Origin: Parapedobacter flavus
GTDB lineage: Bacteria > Bacteroidota > Bacteroidia > Sphingobacteriales > Sphingobacteriaceae
Reading direction: 5' to 3'
DNA: 64,000 nt
NCBI RefSeq assembly: GCF_035818675.1
Contig: NZ_JAYKZZ010000016.1
Span: forward strand, 124,001-188,000
Shown here in pieces: positions 1-7,696 of the stretch. A program made the translations under genes and the position numbers. The notes beneath the pieces are model-generated. The model made no database searches and was not told where the DNA came from. It saw nothing but the letters and a program-made list of their open reading frames with translations. Within the stretch, counting starts at the first letter, position 1. Each line of letters begins with the position of its first letter.

Positions 1-634
1 CCATGCCATCTACGGGTGCGCTGGGCATGTCAAAACCGAGTCCCATCTTGTAGATGTCGACCATGTTGGTGGTGCGGCCCACTGACGTGCCCATGGCGTA
101 GCCATTGTTCTCGCATACGAAGATAACGGGCAGTTTCCATAGCATCGCCATGTTGAGGGTTTCGTTGAATGCACCCTGCCTTACGGCGCCATCACCCATG
201 TAGCACACGTTAACATTGTCGACGCCGTTATATTTTTCCGCAAACGCGACACCTGCGCCCAGCGCAATCTGACCGCCTACGATACCGTGCCCACCCATGA
301 ATTTATGTTCTTTACTGAAAAGGTGCATCGAGCCGCCTTTGCCCTTGGAGCATCCGGTAGCTTTCCCAAAAAGTTCAGCCATGACGGCATCGGGTGTTAC
401 GCCCTTGGCGATGGCGTGGGCGTGGCAACGATAAGCCGTGATCATGGAATCTTCGGGCCGCAACACCGACATGGCGCCTGCTACCACGGCCTCTTGGCCG
501 ATATACAGGTGGCAAAAACCACGGATTTTCTGCTGTCCGTACAACTGACCGGCCTTCTCTTCAAATTTGCGCATGAGCAGTATGGACTTATACCACTCCA
601 AATATGTTTCTTTTTTTATCGGTGTCGAACTCAT
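1..634 (-). CDS. pdhA: Pyruvate dehydrogenase E1 component, alpha subunit (partial, 3' end outside window)
   Basis: The E1 alpha chain carries out thiamine-diphosphate-dependent decarboxylation of pyruvate in the cytosolic pyruvate dehydrogenase complex, together with E1 beta and the E2 lipoyl acyltransferase. Reading leftwards from the ATG at 634, 211 codons are visible. They begin MSSTPIKKETYLEWYKSILL and include CHLYIGQEA, the conserved stretch GGHGIVGGQIALGAG, and the thiamine-binding motif that starts with GDG near residue 147 and ends with ENNGYAMG about 30 residues later. The gene runs off the left edge, so about the last third is missing from view; the family is usually near 330 residues. 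It lies 87 bp downstream of kup on the same strand, but a promoter match between them (670-700) suggests its own transcript. Confidence 0.95.
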   Translation of the reverse strand, partial: MSSTPIKKETYLEWYKSILLMRKFEEKAGQLYGQQKIRGFCHLYIGQEAVVAGAMSVLRPEDSMITAYRCHAHAIAKGVTPDAVMAELFGKATGCSKGKGGSMHLFSKEHKFMGGHGIVGGQIALGAGVAFAEKYNGVDNVNVCYMGDGAVRQGAFNETLNMAMLWKLPVIFVCENNGYAMGTSVGRTTNMVDIYKMGLGFDMPSAPVDGM

Positions 635-669
635 TTCAACGTCTGTTTGCTTAACCAATTTTTGGAAGG

Positions 670-700
670 CAAACTTAGACAAAAATGTTGTGATATGCAA
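670..700 (-). promoter_or_regulatory. Bacteroidota-type promoter for pdhA
   Basis: On the minus strand the sequence reads TTG (698-700), 20 nt, then TAAGTTTG (670-677). This matches the TTTG/TTG plus TAnnTTTG sigma-A pattern of the phylum. The -7 element is 35 bp from the pdhA ATG. Motif match only. Confidence 0.5.
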
Positions 701-721
701 TTGAATAGGCGTACGGTTTCA

Positions 722-2662
722 TCACTTTGTTCTCGTCAGCTTCTTTTTTTGAAGGGGTGAGGGGACCATCAGCGGAACCCGTTCAACGGTGACAAAACTG
801 GAATCGAGGCCAAACCCGCGCTCTTCGGAAAGACTGAATGTCTTCAACACATTGTAAACATCTAATACGATGCGCTCTGCGAAGTTAAACCTTGAGGTAT
901 TGGAAAAGACGCGTTCCAGTACGACGAAACGGAAATCACCGTCTATGTCGTGCTTGCGGAGCGTATCGAAGTTGCTTTTGATCGCTACCTCGCCATTGGC
1001 GACGAGGTTTTCTACAACTTCCCGGAATAGGATGCTTATCCGCTGCTCGTCACGGAACCCCAGCCGGAAATCCACCCGGATTACCTGACCGGGTACCAGC
1101 TGGGTAATTTCGTATTCGCCTGTGTAGGGCGAGTCGGTAACGTCCACATGCACCAACCAGTATACGTCGGCTCTTTTTGGCTTTTTCTTCACCATGGAAT
1201 AGATGATGCTTTCTTCGATTTCGAAATCGAAATTGGCACGGGTGAGGTAGACCAATTGGGATGCATACAGCGGAATGGATTTATCCTTGCCGATTTCGGA
1301 AATGATAGGGATATATTTTCCGATGTCTACAAAGCGCGTTTGTCTGTTTTTTATTCTTCTTGCCCACCACCAACAAAGCATCATGGAAAAGATGGTAGCC
1401 GTTATCAGTAACGTGAGCCACCCGCCATGTGTGAATTTGGACACATTGCCGATAAAAAAGGTAGACTCGATGACGAGGTACACCGCCAGGAAGCCAATAG
1501 CTAAGGCTTTTGGAACCCGCTTCTGCAAAAGAAAGACCGTCATCAGGACGGTAGTGACCATAAAACTGAGGTTTATCGCTAGCCCATATGCGGCTTCCAT
1601 TTTGGCCGACTCGCGAAAGATCAGAATGACGATAATGCATCCGATGAATAGTAGCCAGTTTGCTGAAGGAACATAAAGCTGCCCTTTGAGCAGGTTGGGG
1701 TGCACAATGCGCACCTTGGGCCACAGGTTAAGCCGCACGGCTTCCGAGACCAGCGTGAAGGCCCCGGAAATCATCGCCTGACTGGCAATCACTGCTGCCA
1801 GGGTGGCCACGGAAATACCATAGGGAAGGAACCATGGTGGCATCACCATGTAAAACGGATTGTTACCGGCAAGCAATGCGCCTTCGTGTCCAAGCAACCA
1901 GGCACCCTGCCCAAAATAATTGAAAAGTAAACAGGCTTTCACAAAAATCCAGGAGATCCGGATGTTCTTACGGCCGCAATGGCCCAGGTCAGAGTACAGC
2001 GCTTCAGCCCCCGTGGTACAGAGAAAGACCGCCCCGATAATCAAAAGCGAGTGGGGGTGGTTAATAATGGTTTGGATGGCATAGTGGGGGCTAACTGCTT
2101 TAAAAATGGCGGGGCTATCGAGCAAGTGAGCAAAACCCAATATCGCCAACATCGAAAACCAAACCAGCATGACCGGGCCGAATAGCCGGCCTACCACGGC
2201 GGTACCGAACCGTTGAAGGGAAAAAAGTATGGCCACAATGATTAAAACAATCGGAACGGTTTGCAATTGCGGATAAAATATGCCTAGCCCTTCTACGGCG
2301 GATGAAATGGTAATGGCCGGCGTAATCATGCCGTCGGCCAAAAGCGCGGCACCACCAAGCATAGCGGGAAAAACGATCCATTTACCCTGCTTTCTTACCA
2401 AGGAAAAAAGGGAAAGGATCCCCCCTTCTCCCTTGTTGTCGGCGCGCAAGGTAATGATGACGTATTTTAGGGTTGTTTGCAGGGTGAGTGTCCAGAAGAT
2501 ACACGACAACCCTCCATAGATAAGTGCCGGATTAATGGTGTCTTGCCCTACGATGGCTTTGAAAACATATAAAGGGGACGTGCCAATATCGCCATAAATA
2601 ATACCCAGGGCGATAAGGATACCGGCCGCGGTGAGAGGGTGTTTCGACGACTGCTGTTGCAT
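722..2662 (-). CDS. kup: KUP-family low-affinity potassium uptake transporter
   Basis: This is a proton-coupled potassium importer of the inner membrane, KUP/HAK/KT family. The N-terminus has the family signature GDIGTSPLYVFKAI in the first membrane helix, followed by about twelve hydrophobic segments over the first ~440 residues. The C-terminal ~200 residues are hydrophilic and probably cytoplasmic. At 646 residues it has the usual length. I chose the ATG at 2662. The reading frame extends upstream to an ATG at 2695, but that codon lies inside the promoter at 2684-2716. A second potassium system (TrkH/TrkA, 7.7-10.2 kb) is in the same window, so this cell has at least two uptake routes. Confidence 0.95.
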   Translation of the reverse strand: MQQQSSKHPLTAAGILIALGIIYGDIGTSPLYVFKAIVGQDTINPALIYGGLSCIFWTLTLQTTLKYVIITLRADNKGEGGILSLFSLVRKQGKWIVFPAMLGGAALLADGMITPAITISSAVEGLGIFYPQLQTVPIVLIIVAILFSLQRFGTAVVGRLFGPVMLVWFSMLAILGFAHLLDSPAIFKAVSPHYAIQTIINHPHSLLIIGAVFLCTTGAEALYSDLGHCGRKNIRISWIFVKACLLFNYFGQGAWLLGHEGALLAGNNPFYMVMPPWFLPYGISVATLAAVIASQAMISGAFTLVSEAVRLNLWPKVRIVHPNLLKGQLYVPSANWLLFIGCIIVILIFRESAKMEAAYGLAINLSFMVTTVLMTVFLLQKRVPKALAIGFLAVYLVIESTFFIGNVSKFTHGGWLTLLITATIFSMMLCWWWARRIKNRQTRFVDIGKYIPIISEIGKDKSIPLYASQLVYLTRANFDFEIEESIIYSMVKKKPKRADVYWLVHVDVTDSPYTGEYEITQLVPGQVIRVDFRLGFRDEQRISILFREVVENLVANGEVAIKSNFDTLRKHDIDGDFRFVVLERVFSNTSRFNFAERIVLDVYNVLKTFSLSEERGFGLDSSFVTVERVPLMVPSPLQKKKLTRTK

Positions 2663-2683
2663 TGACTCAGCGCTATTCGTCTG

Positions 2684-2716
2684 CAAACATAGCATTTATC
2701 GGATTAATAATCCAAA
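2684..2716 (-). promoter_or_regulatory. Bacteroidota-type promoter for kup
   Basis: On the minus strand TTTG (2713-2716) is followed after 21 nt by TATGTTTG (2684-2691), a full consensus match. Predicted transcription starts about 20 nt before the ATG at 2662. This excludes the upstream in-frame ATG at 2695 as the start. Confidence 0.6.
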
Positions 2717-2749
2717 GAAAAAGCAGCGCTTTAGTTCGAATTGTATGCG

Positions 2750-4129
2750 TCATTCCCCAATGGCGTAATACTGGAACCCGATCGTTTGGAGGTCATTCCC
2801 GCCGAGCAGCTTCCTTCCGTCGAACACGAAAGCCGGTTTCATCATGTGGTCCTTGATGCGGTGCCAGTCGTACGCCTTGAACTCATCCCATTCGGTGAGT
2901 ATGGCGATGGCATGTGCCCGCTCGGCCGCACCGTACGGATCTTCCACCACTTCCACCAACCGGCGGTTTTCTTCCGGGCTCCGCGTGCCGAGGTAGTCCA
3001 GGTCGGCATACACCTGCTCGGCGCTCACCTTTGGGTCGTACACCGTGATCTGCGCCTCTTCGTTCAACAGGGCGTCGGCCACGTAGATGGCCGCCGATTC
3101 GCGCGTGTCGTTGGTATCCTTCTTGAAGGCCCACCCCAGGAATGCGATCTTCTTGCCCGATACCGTGTTGTACATGGCCTGCACGATGTTGTCGGCGAAG
3201 CGCCGCTTCTGGTGGTCGTTCATGGCGATGACCTGCTCCCAGTAGTGGGCCACCTCGTGCAGCCCGTAGCTGCGGGCGATATAAACCAGGTTGAGGATGT
3301 CTTTCTGGAAGCAGGAGCCTCCGAAGCCCACCGAGGCCTTCAGGAACTTCGGGCCGATGCGGCTGTCGGTGCCGATGGCACGGGCCACCTCGTCCACATT
3401 GGCGCCCGTCTTCTCGCAGAGCTCGGAGATGGCGTTGATGGAGGATACCCGCTGGGCCAGGAATGCGTTGGCCGTGAGCTTGGACAGCTCCGAGGACCAC
3501 AGGTTGGTGGTGAGTATCCGCTCGCGCGGCACCCACGTGGCATAGACATCCACCAGGGCCTGCACGGCCTCCTCATCTTCGCCGCCGATGAGTACGCGGT
3601 CGGGATCGTGCAGGTCGGCGATGGCCGTCCCCTCGGCCAGGAATTCCGGGTTGGACAGGATGTGGAACTCCACCCCGTTGCCCGTATTGTGCAGGATGCT
3701 CTTGAGCGTCTCGGCCGTACGCACGGGCAGGGTCGATTTCTCCACCACGATCTTATCGTCCTTGGCCACCGAGGCGATCTGCCGTGCGCAGAGCTCGATG
3801 AATTTCAGGTCGGCCGCCATGCCCTTGCCCTTGCCGTAGGTCTTGGTGGGCGTGTTCACCGAGATGAAGATCATATCGGCAGTGGCGATGGCTGCATCCA
3901 CGTCGGTAGAGAAAAATAGGTTGCGCCCACGGGCTTCGGCTACCACCGCATCCAGCCCCGGCTCGTACACCGGCAGCTTCGAAAGGTCTTCATCGTTCCA
4001 TGCGGCGATTCGCTCGGCGTTGATGTCTACGATCGTCACGGTGATGTCCGGGCATTGCTGGGCAATCACCGACATGGTGGGGCCGCCTACGTAGCCGGCT
4101 CCGATACAGCATATATTTTTAATCTTCAT
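2750..4129 (-). CDS. ugd: UDP-glucose 6-dehydrogenase
   Basis: The enzyme oxidises UDP-glucose to UDP-glucuronate with two NAD+ in the cytosol and feeds exopolysaccharide or glycan synthesis. The 459-residue product has the N-terminal Rossmann motif GAGYVGG, the stretch SVNTPTKTYGKGKGMAADL, ILSNPEFLAEGTA, and the catalytic cysteine in GFGGSCFQKD near residue 273. The length and the GKGKGMAADL stretch resemble the long, eukaryote-like UGDH branch more than the ~390-residue bacterial type; this is from memory, not an alignment. The start at 4129 (MKIKNICCIGAG) is preferred to the upstream ATG at 4171, which lies beyond the promoter-like box. Codons are clearly more GC-rich (about 58-67% in sampled lines) than in dnaG next door (~50%), which also leaves long open frames on the opposite strand. 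Confidence 0.93.
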   Translation of the reverse strand: MKIKNICCIGAGYVGGPTMSVIAQQCPDITVTIVDINAERIAAWNDEDLSKLPVYEPGLDAVVAEARGRNLFFSTDVDAAIATADMIFISVNTPTKTYGKGKGMAADLKFIELCARQIASVAKDDKIVVEKSTLPVRTAETLKSILHNTGNGVEFHILSNPEFLAEGTAIADLHDPDRVLIGGEDEEAVQALVDVYATWVPRERILTTNLWSSELSKLTANAFLAQRVSSINAISELCEKTGANVDEVARAIGTDSRIGPKFLKASVGFGGSCFQKDILNLVYIARSYGLHEVAHYWEQVIAMNDHQKRRFADNIVQAMYNTVSGKKIAFLGWAFKKDTNDTRESAAIYVADALLNEEAQITVYDPKVSAEQVYADLDYLGTRSPEENRRLVEVVEDPYGAAERAHAIAILTEWDEFKAYDWHRIKDHMMKPAFVFDGRKLLGGNDLQTIGFQYYAIGE

Positions 4130-4142
4130 CGTACTTCTTATC

Positions 4143-4175
4143 TTGCGTGGCAAAAATAGAAAATAAACCACGCAA
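4143..4175 (-). promoter_or_regulatory. Promoter-like box of ugd flanked by an 8-bp perfect inverted repeat
   Basis: The arms TTGCGTGG (4143-4150) and CCACGCAA (4168-4175) are exact reverse complements separated by 17 bp. On the minus strand TATTTTTG (4151-4158), a TAnnTTTG match, lies between them. A -33 element at the expected distance is not clear. The repeat could be an operator or a leader hairpin. Confidence 0.4.
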
Positions 4176-4279
4176 CGGGAGCCTTTGGTGTGGCCCGTTT
4201 GCTACAAATCGCAATATTTTCAGGTTATCCTTGGTAGTTCTTCCTTATTCGTTAATTTTACCCTACCAAATCATGACGT

Positions 4280-6214
4280 GTGATTAAGCAAGAAGTTGTC
4301 GACAAAATACTGGATGCCGCCCGGGTGGAAGAGGTGGTGGGCGACTTCGTGGACCTTAAAAAGCGGGGTACGTCATTGATTGGTTTATGCCCGTTCCATA
4401 ATGAGAAAACACCATCGTTCAACGTTTCTGTAAGCAAAGGAATATACAAATGTTTCGGCTGCGGCGCGGGTGGCGATTCGGTCCGTTTTGTCATGGAGCA
4501 TGAGAAGTACTCCTATCCAGAGGCCTTGAAGTACCTGGCGCAGAAATATCATATCGAGGTTGAGGAAACCGAGCGTACCCCAGAGCAGGTTGCCGCGCAG
4601 GATAAGCGCGAAAGCCTCTTCATCGTAACGAACTGGGCGGGAAAATTTTTCAAGGAGACCCTGTGGGATACGGAAGATGGCCGAACCATTGGGCTCAACT
4701 ATTTTCGGGAACGCGGTTACCGCGACGACATCATTCAGAAATTCGAGCTCGGCTATTCGCCCGAGGGTTGGACCGCCTTGTATGATAGCGCGAAAGCGGA
4801 AGGTTATAAGGATGAGTTCCTGGAGGCAACGGGCCTCATCATCCGCAAAGACGATGGCAGCGTGTATGACCGGTTCCGGGGTCGTGTCATGTTTCCCATA
4901 CACAACCTCACGGGGCGTATACTGGGCTTCGGCGGGCGTACGCTGAAGACGGACAAGAAAACACCTAAGTACGTCAACTCGCCGGAGAGTGAGGTTTACC
5001 ACAAGTCGGATGTGCTGTATGGTCTTTACTTGGCCAAGAAGCCCATTCTCGATGCCGATAATTGCTACCTCGTGGAGGGATATGCCGATGTCTTGTCTAT
5101 GCACCAGGCGGGAGTGGAAAATGTGGTATCCTCATCGGGCACCTCGCTTACCACCGGGCAGGTGAGGCTGATTTCGCGCTACACCAAAAACGTAACCATC
5201 CTCTATGACGGTGATGAAGCGGGTATCAAGGCGTCGCTTCGGGGAACGGATATGCTGCTGGAGGAAGGGCTCAACGTAAAGGTGTTGCTTTTTCCGGATG
5301 GCAATGACCCCGACTCGTATGTCCAAAAGTTCGGATCGTTGGCGTTCAAGCAATACATTGCGGAGCATCAGCAGGATTTCATTTTCTATAAGACCCATGT
5401 GCTGTTGCGCGATGCGGGCAATGACCCGATAAAACGGGCGGGCGTGATCCACGATGTGGTGGAGAGCATCGCCCTGATCCCGGATGCGATCAAGGCCTCG
5501 GTCTTTGTCCGTGAATGCAGTGTGCTCCTCGACATCGAGGAACGCCTGCTCATCGCCGAGCTCAATAAACTGCGGATTGGCCGCACGAAGAAGGCCGACC
5601 GCAAAACGGAGCCGTTACCCGCGCAGCCAACGGTAGGGGCTACGGCCAACGGTCACGAGGCGCCGATACCTGTCGAAACTGTTTCGTCTGATGTGTTGCA
5701 CGAGCGCGAAATCATCCGGATATTGCTTCACTACGGCAATCAGCCCGCCGCATGGGAGGAAGATGACGTGCCGATTGCCCCGCTCTTGCTGAGTGGGTTG
5801 AGCGATGTATCGTTCGATGATCTGGCATGCCGTGCTATCATTGACACCTACCGCGAATTCACCAATCGGGGTGAACTCCCGGATGAGCGGACATTTATCG
5901 CCCATCGCGATCGTGCCATTGCCGATTTGGCGATAGACCTACTGGCCACCAAATACAGCTTGAGTCCCAACTGGAATGATGAGAAGCGAAAAATTTACGT
6001 CTCGCACGAATCGGAGCGGCTGGAAGATCTTATTTACAATGCGATATACCGCATCAAAAAGCGAAAAGTGGAGCAGCAGATTTTGCAGCTACGGGAGGAA
6101 ATAAAAGACGAAACCGATGCTGCCAATATGGAAATCATGCTCGCCAACTACCATAAATTGAAGGAGGTATCGAAGATGATAGCAGAGAAATTAGGAACCA
6201 TCGTTGTTAAGTAA
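4280..6214 (+). CDS. dnaG: DNA primase DnaG
   Basis: Primase synthesises the RNA primers for replication at the fork with the replicative helicase. The 644-residue product has the N-terminal CHC2 zinc-binding domain (C37, H40, C58, C61, in GLCPFHNEKTPSF and YKCFGCGAGGD), then the catalytic core, and the TOPRIM domain with its acidic residues in CYLVEGYADVLSMHQ (near residue 265) and ILYDGDEAGIKAS. The C-terminal ~200 residues would be the helicase-binding domain. The start is GTG at 4280: only this gives the family N-terminus MIKQEVVDKILDAARVEEVVGDF. An out-of-frame ATG at 4273 opens a four-codon frame that overlaps the GTG. The stop TAA is directly followed by the next ATG, so it is translationally linked to the YraN-family gene. 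Confidence 0.97.
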   Translation: MIKQEVVDKILDAARVEEVVGDFVDLKKRGTSLIGLCPFHNEKTPSFNVSVSKGIYKCFGCGAGGDSVRFVMEHEKYSYPEALKYLAQKYHIEVEETERTPEQVAAQDKRESLFIVTNWAGKFFKETLWDTEDGRTIGLNYFRERGYRDDIIQKFELGYSPEGWTALYDSAKAEGYKDEFLEATGLIIRKDDGSVYDRFRGRVMFPIHNLTGRILGFGGRTLKTDKKTPKYVNSPESEVYHKSDVLYGLYLAKKPILDADNCYLVEGYADVLSMHQAGVENVVSSSGTSLTTGQVRLISRYTKNVTILYDGDEAGIKASLRGTDMLLEEGLNVKVLLFPDGNDPDSYVQKFGSLAFKQYIAEHQQDFIFYKTHVLLRDAGNDPIKRAGVIHDVVESIALIPDAIKASVFVRECSVLLDIEERLLIAELNKLRIGRTKKADRKTEPLPAQPTVGATANGHEAPIPVETVSSDVLHEREIIRILLHYGNQPAAWEEDDVPIAPLLLSGLSDVSFDDLACRAIIDTYREFTNRGELPDERTFIAHRDRAIADLAIDLLATKYSLSPNWNDEKRKIYVSHESERLEDLIYNAIYRIKKRKVEQQILQLREEIKDETDAANMEIMLANYHKLKEVSKMIAEKLGTIVVK

Positions 6215-6577
6215 ATGAATACGCTTCAAAGAGGTAAGCAGGGAGAAGACGCAGCGGTACGGCTGTTGCAGCAGCAGGGTTACCGAATCCGGCACCAGAA
6301 CTGGCGTTACAAAAATCTGGAAGTAGATATCATCGCTGATGAGGGGGGTATACTGGTTTTCGTTGAAGTGAAAACCCGGGCCAGCCATGCTTATGGGATG
6401 CCCTACGAGTTTGTCGACTATGCAAAGCAAGCCAAGCTTACACGTGCCGCGAACCAGTATATCGCAGCCGCGAAATATGGCGGGGAGATCCGGTTCGATG
6501 TAGTATCCATCTTGTATTCGGAGAAAAATAAAACCTACAATATGCGGCTGATCCGCGATGCGTTTTGGCCAGATTGA
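6215..6577 (+). CDS. YraN family (UPF0102) nuclease-like protein
   Basis: This 120-residue protein belongs to the UPF0102/YraN family, which has a restriction-endonuclease-like fold but no settled role. It shows the conserved pattern GKQGEDAAVRLLQQQGY, then NWRYKNLEVDIIADE and LVFVEVKTRAS, where the D, E and K are the residues of a PD-(D/E)xK-type site. The ATG follows the dnaG stop with no gap, so the two are probably co-translated. Family membership is clear from the motifs; nuclease activity is inferred from the fold. Confidence 0.88.
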   Translation: MNTLQRGKQGEDAAVRLLQQQGYRIRHQNWRYKNLEVDIIADEGGILVFVEVKTRASHAYGMPYEFVDYAKQAKLTRAANQYIAAAKYGGEIRFDVVSILYSEKNKTYNMRLIRDAFWPD

Positions 6578-6614
6578 TAAATAAGCGCAACAATCGTTCG
6601 CGAAGAAAAATAAC

Positions 6615-6622
6615 TAAGTTTG
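6615..6622 (+). promoter_or_regulatory. Possible -7 promoter element just before the glutaminyl cyclase gene
   Basis: TAAGTTTG matches the TAnnTTTG box and ends 5 bp before the ATG at 6628. If used, the mRNA would be almost leaderless. No good -33 element is seen at 17-21 nt, so it may be chance. Confidence 0.25.
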
Positions 6623-6627
6623 TCCGC

Positions 6628-7686
6628 ATGAACAGATTAATCTATTTCCCCGTGGTGTTGTTCGTTTTTATAGCCTCATGCAATACGCAGAAAAGGGCCT
6701 CCAAGTTCCGATTTGACACACCGGAGGCAGGCACACTGGTACCACTGGGTGAGTCCGTACCGATGAAGCTGATATTCCCCGACGAGGTGTCTTCGTTCGA
6801 CTCGGTGGTATACAGTATGGATGGCGAAGTGCTGGCGCGGAAAACTGACAGCACGGTGGTTAGTCTCAATACCGAAAACACTGCTTTCGGCAGTCGGACG
6901 CTCAGCGCCAAACTTTACCACAACGGAGAAGAGCGGGTGGCGTATAGTAACATCGTAGTGGTGCCCCCGGCCCCGAAGCGGTACAGCTTTAGCGTCATTG
7001 CCGAATACCCGCACGATGCCGAGGCCTATACGCAGGGGCTTGAATTTGACGAAAACGGTGCGTTATACGAAAGCACGGGTTTTGAAAGTTCAGGGCAGAA
7101 TGGTAAATCATCGCTCCGCAAGGTGAATTACCAGAACGGGGAGGTGCTTCAGAAAATTGAACTGGATGCGAAGTATTTCGGTGAAGGGTTAACATTGGTT
7201 GGCGATAAAATCATCCAGCTGACGTGGCGAAGCAACGTGGGGTTTGTTTACAACAAAAACACGTTTGCTAAGATCGGCGAATTTATCTACGGGCATAGCA
7301 AGGAAGGGTGGGGATTGTGTTACGACGGTAAGCAACTTATCAAATCGGATGGCACCAGTCGGCTTTACTTTCTCAACAAGGATACGTACGCCGAGGAAGG
7401 GTCCATCGAAGTGTATGATCATAAAGGACCGCTGGATAGCCTCAATGAGCTGGAATACATCGACGGTAAGATCTATGCCAATATATATACCAAAGATATC
7501 ATCGTGATCATCGACCCCAAGACCGGGGCCGTGGAGGGGGAGATTAACCTGATTGGTATTTATCCCGACAAAGCGGACTACAACAACGAACTTAACGGGA
7601 TCGCTTACGACCGCGGTGGCGACCGGCTGTTCGTAACGGGTAAGCTTTGGAGCAAGCTTTACCATATCGCGCTCATCGACCGATAA
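6628..7686 (+). CDS. Glutaminyl-peptide cyclotransferase (beta-propeller type), lipoprotein
   Basis: The predicted enzyme cyclises N-terminal glutamine of proteins to pyroglutamate in the cell envelope. The 352-residue product starts with a lipoprotein signal (MNRLIYFPVVLFVFIASC, lipid attachment at the cysteine). It has a short beta-rich N-terminal segment (about residues 25-115), then the glutamine-cyclotransferase propeller with YTQGLEFDENGALYESTG, YFGEGLTLVGDKIIQLTWR, GWGLCYDGKQLIKSDGT and LNELEYIDGKIYANIY, all typical of the plant-like family. The frame extends upstream to 6565, overlapping the YraN-family gene, but the signal peptide fixes the start at 6628. Exported Bacteroidota proteins often expose Gln after signal cleavage, which gives this enzyme many possible substrates (inference). 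Confidence 0.88.
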   Translation: MNRLIYFPVVLFVFIASCNTQKRASKFRFDTPEAGTLVPLGESVPMKLIFPDEVSSFDSVVYSMDGEVLARKTDSTVVSLNTENTAFGSRTLSAKLYHNGEERVAYSNIVVVPPAPKRYSFSVIAEYPHDAEAYTQGLEFDENGALYESTGFESSGQNGKSSLRKVNYQNGEVLQKIELDAKYFGEGLTLVGDKIIQLTWRSNVGFVYNKNTFAKIGEFIYGHSKEGWGLCYDGKQLIKSDGTSRLYFLNKDTYAEEGSIEVYDHKGPLDSLNELEYIDGKIYANIYTKDIIVIIDPKTGAVEGEINLIGIYPDKADYNNELNGIAYDRGGDRLFVTGKLWSKLYHIALIDR

Positions 7687-7696
7687 TAACGCCATC

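Noticed and set aside
2741..3919. 392-residue open frame on the plus strand opposite ugd
   Set aside because: It is a by-product of GC-rich codons in ugd; the translation has no family motif and is full of His, Val and Gly as expected for an antisense shadow.
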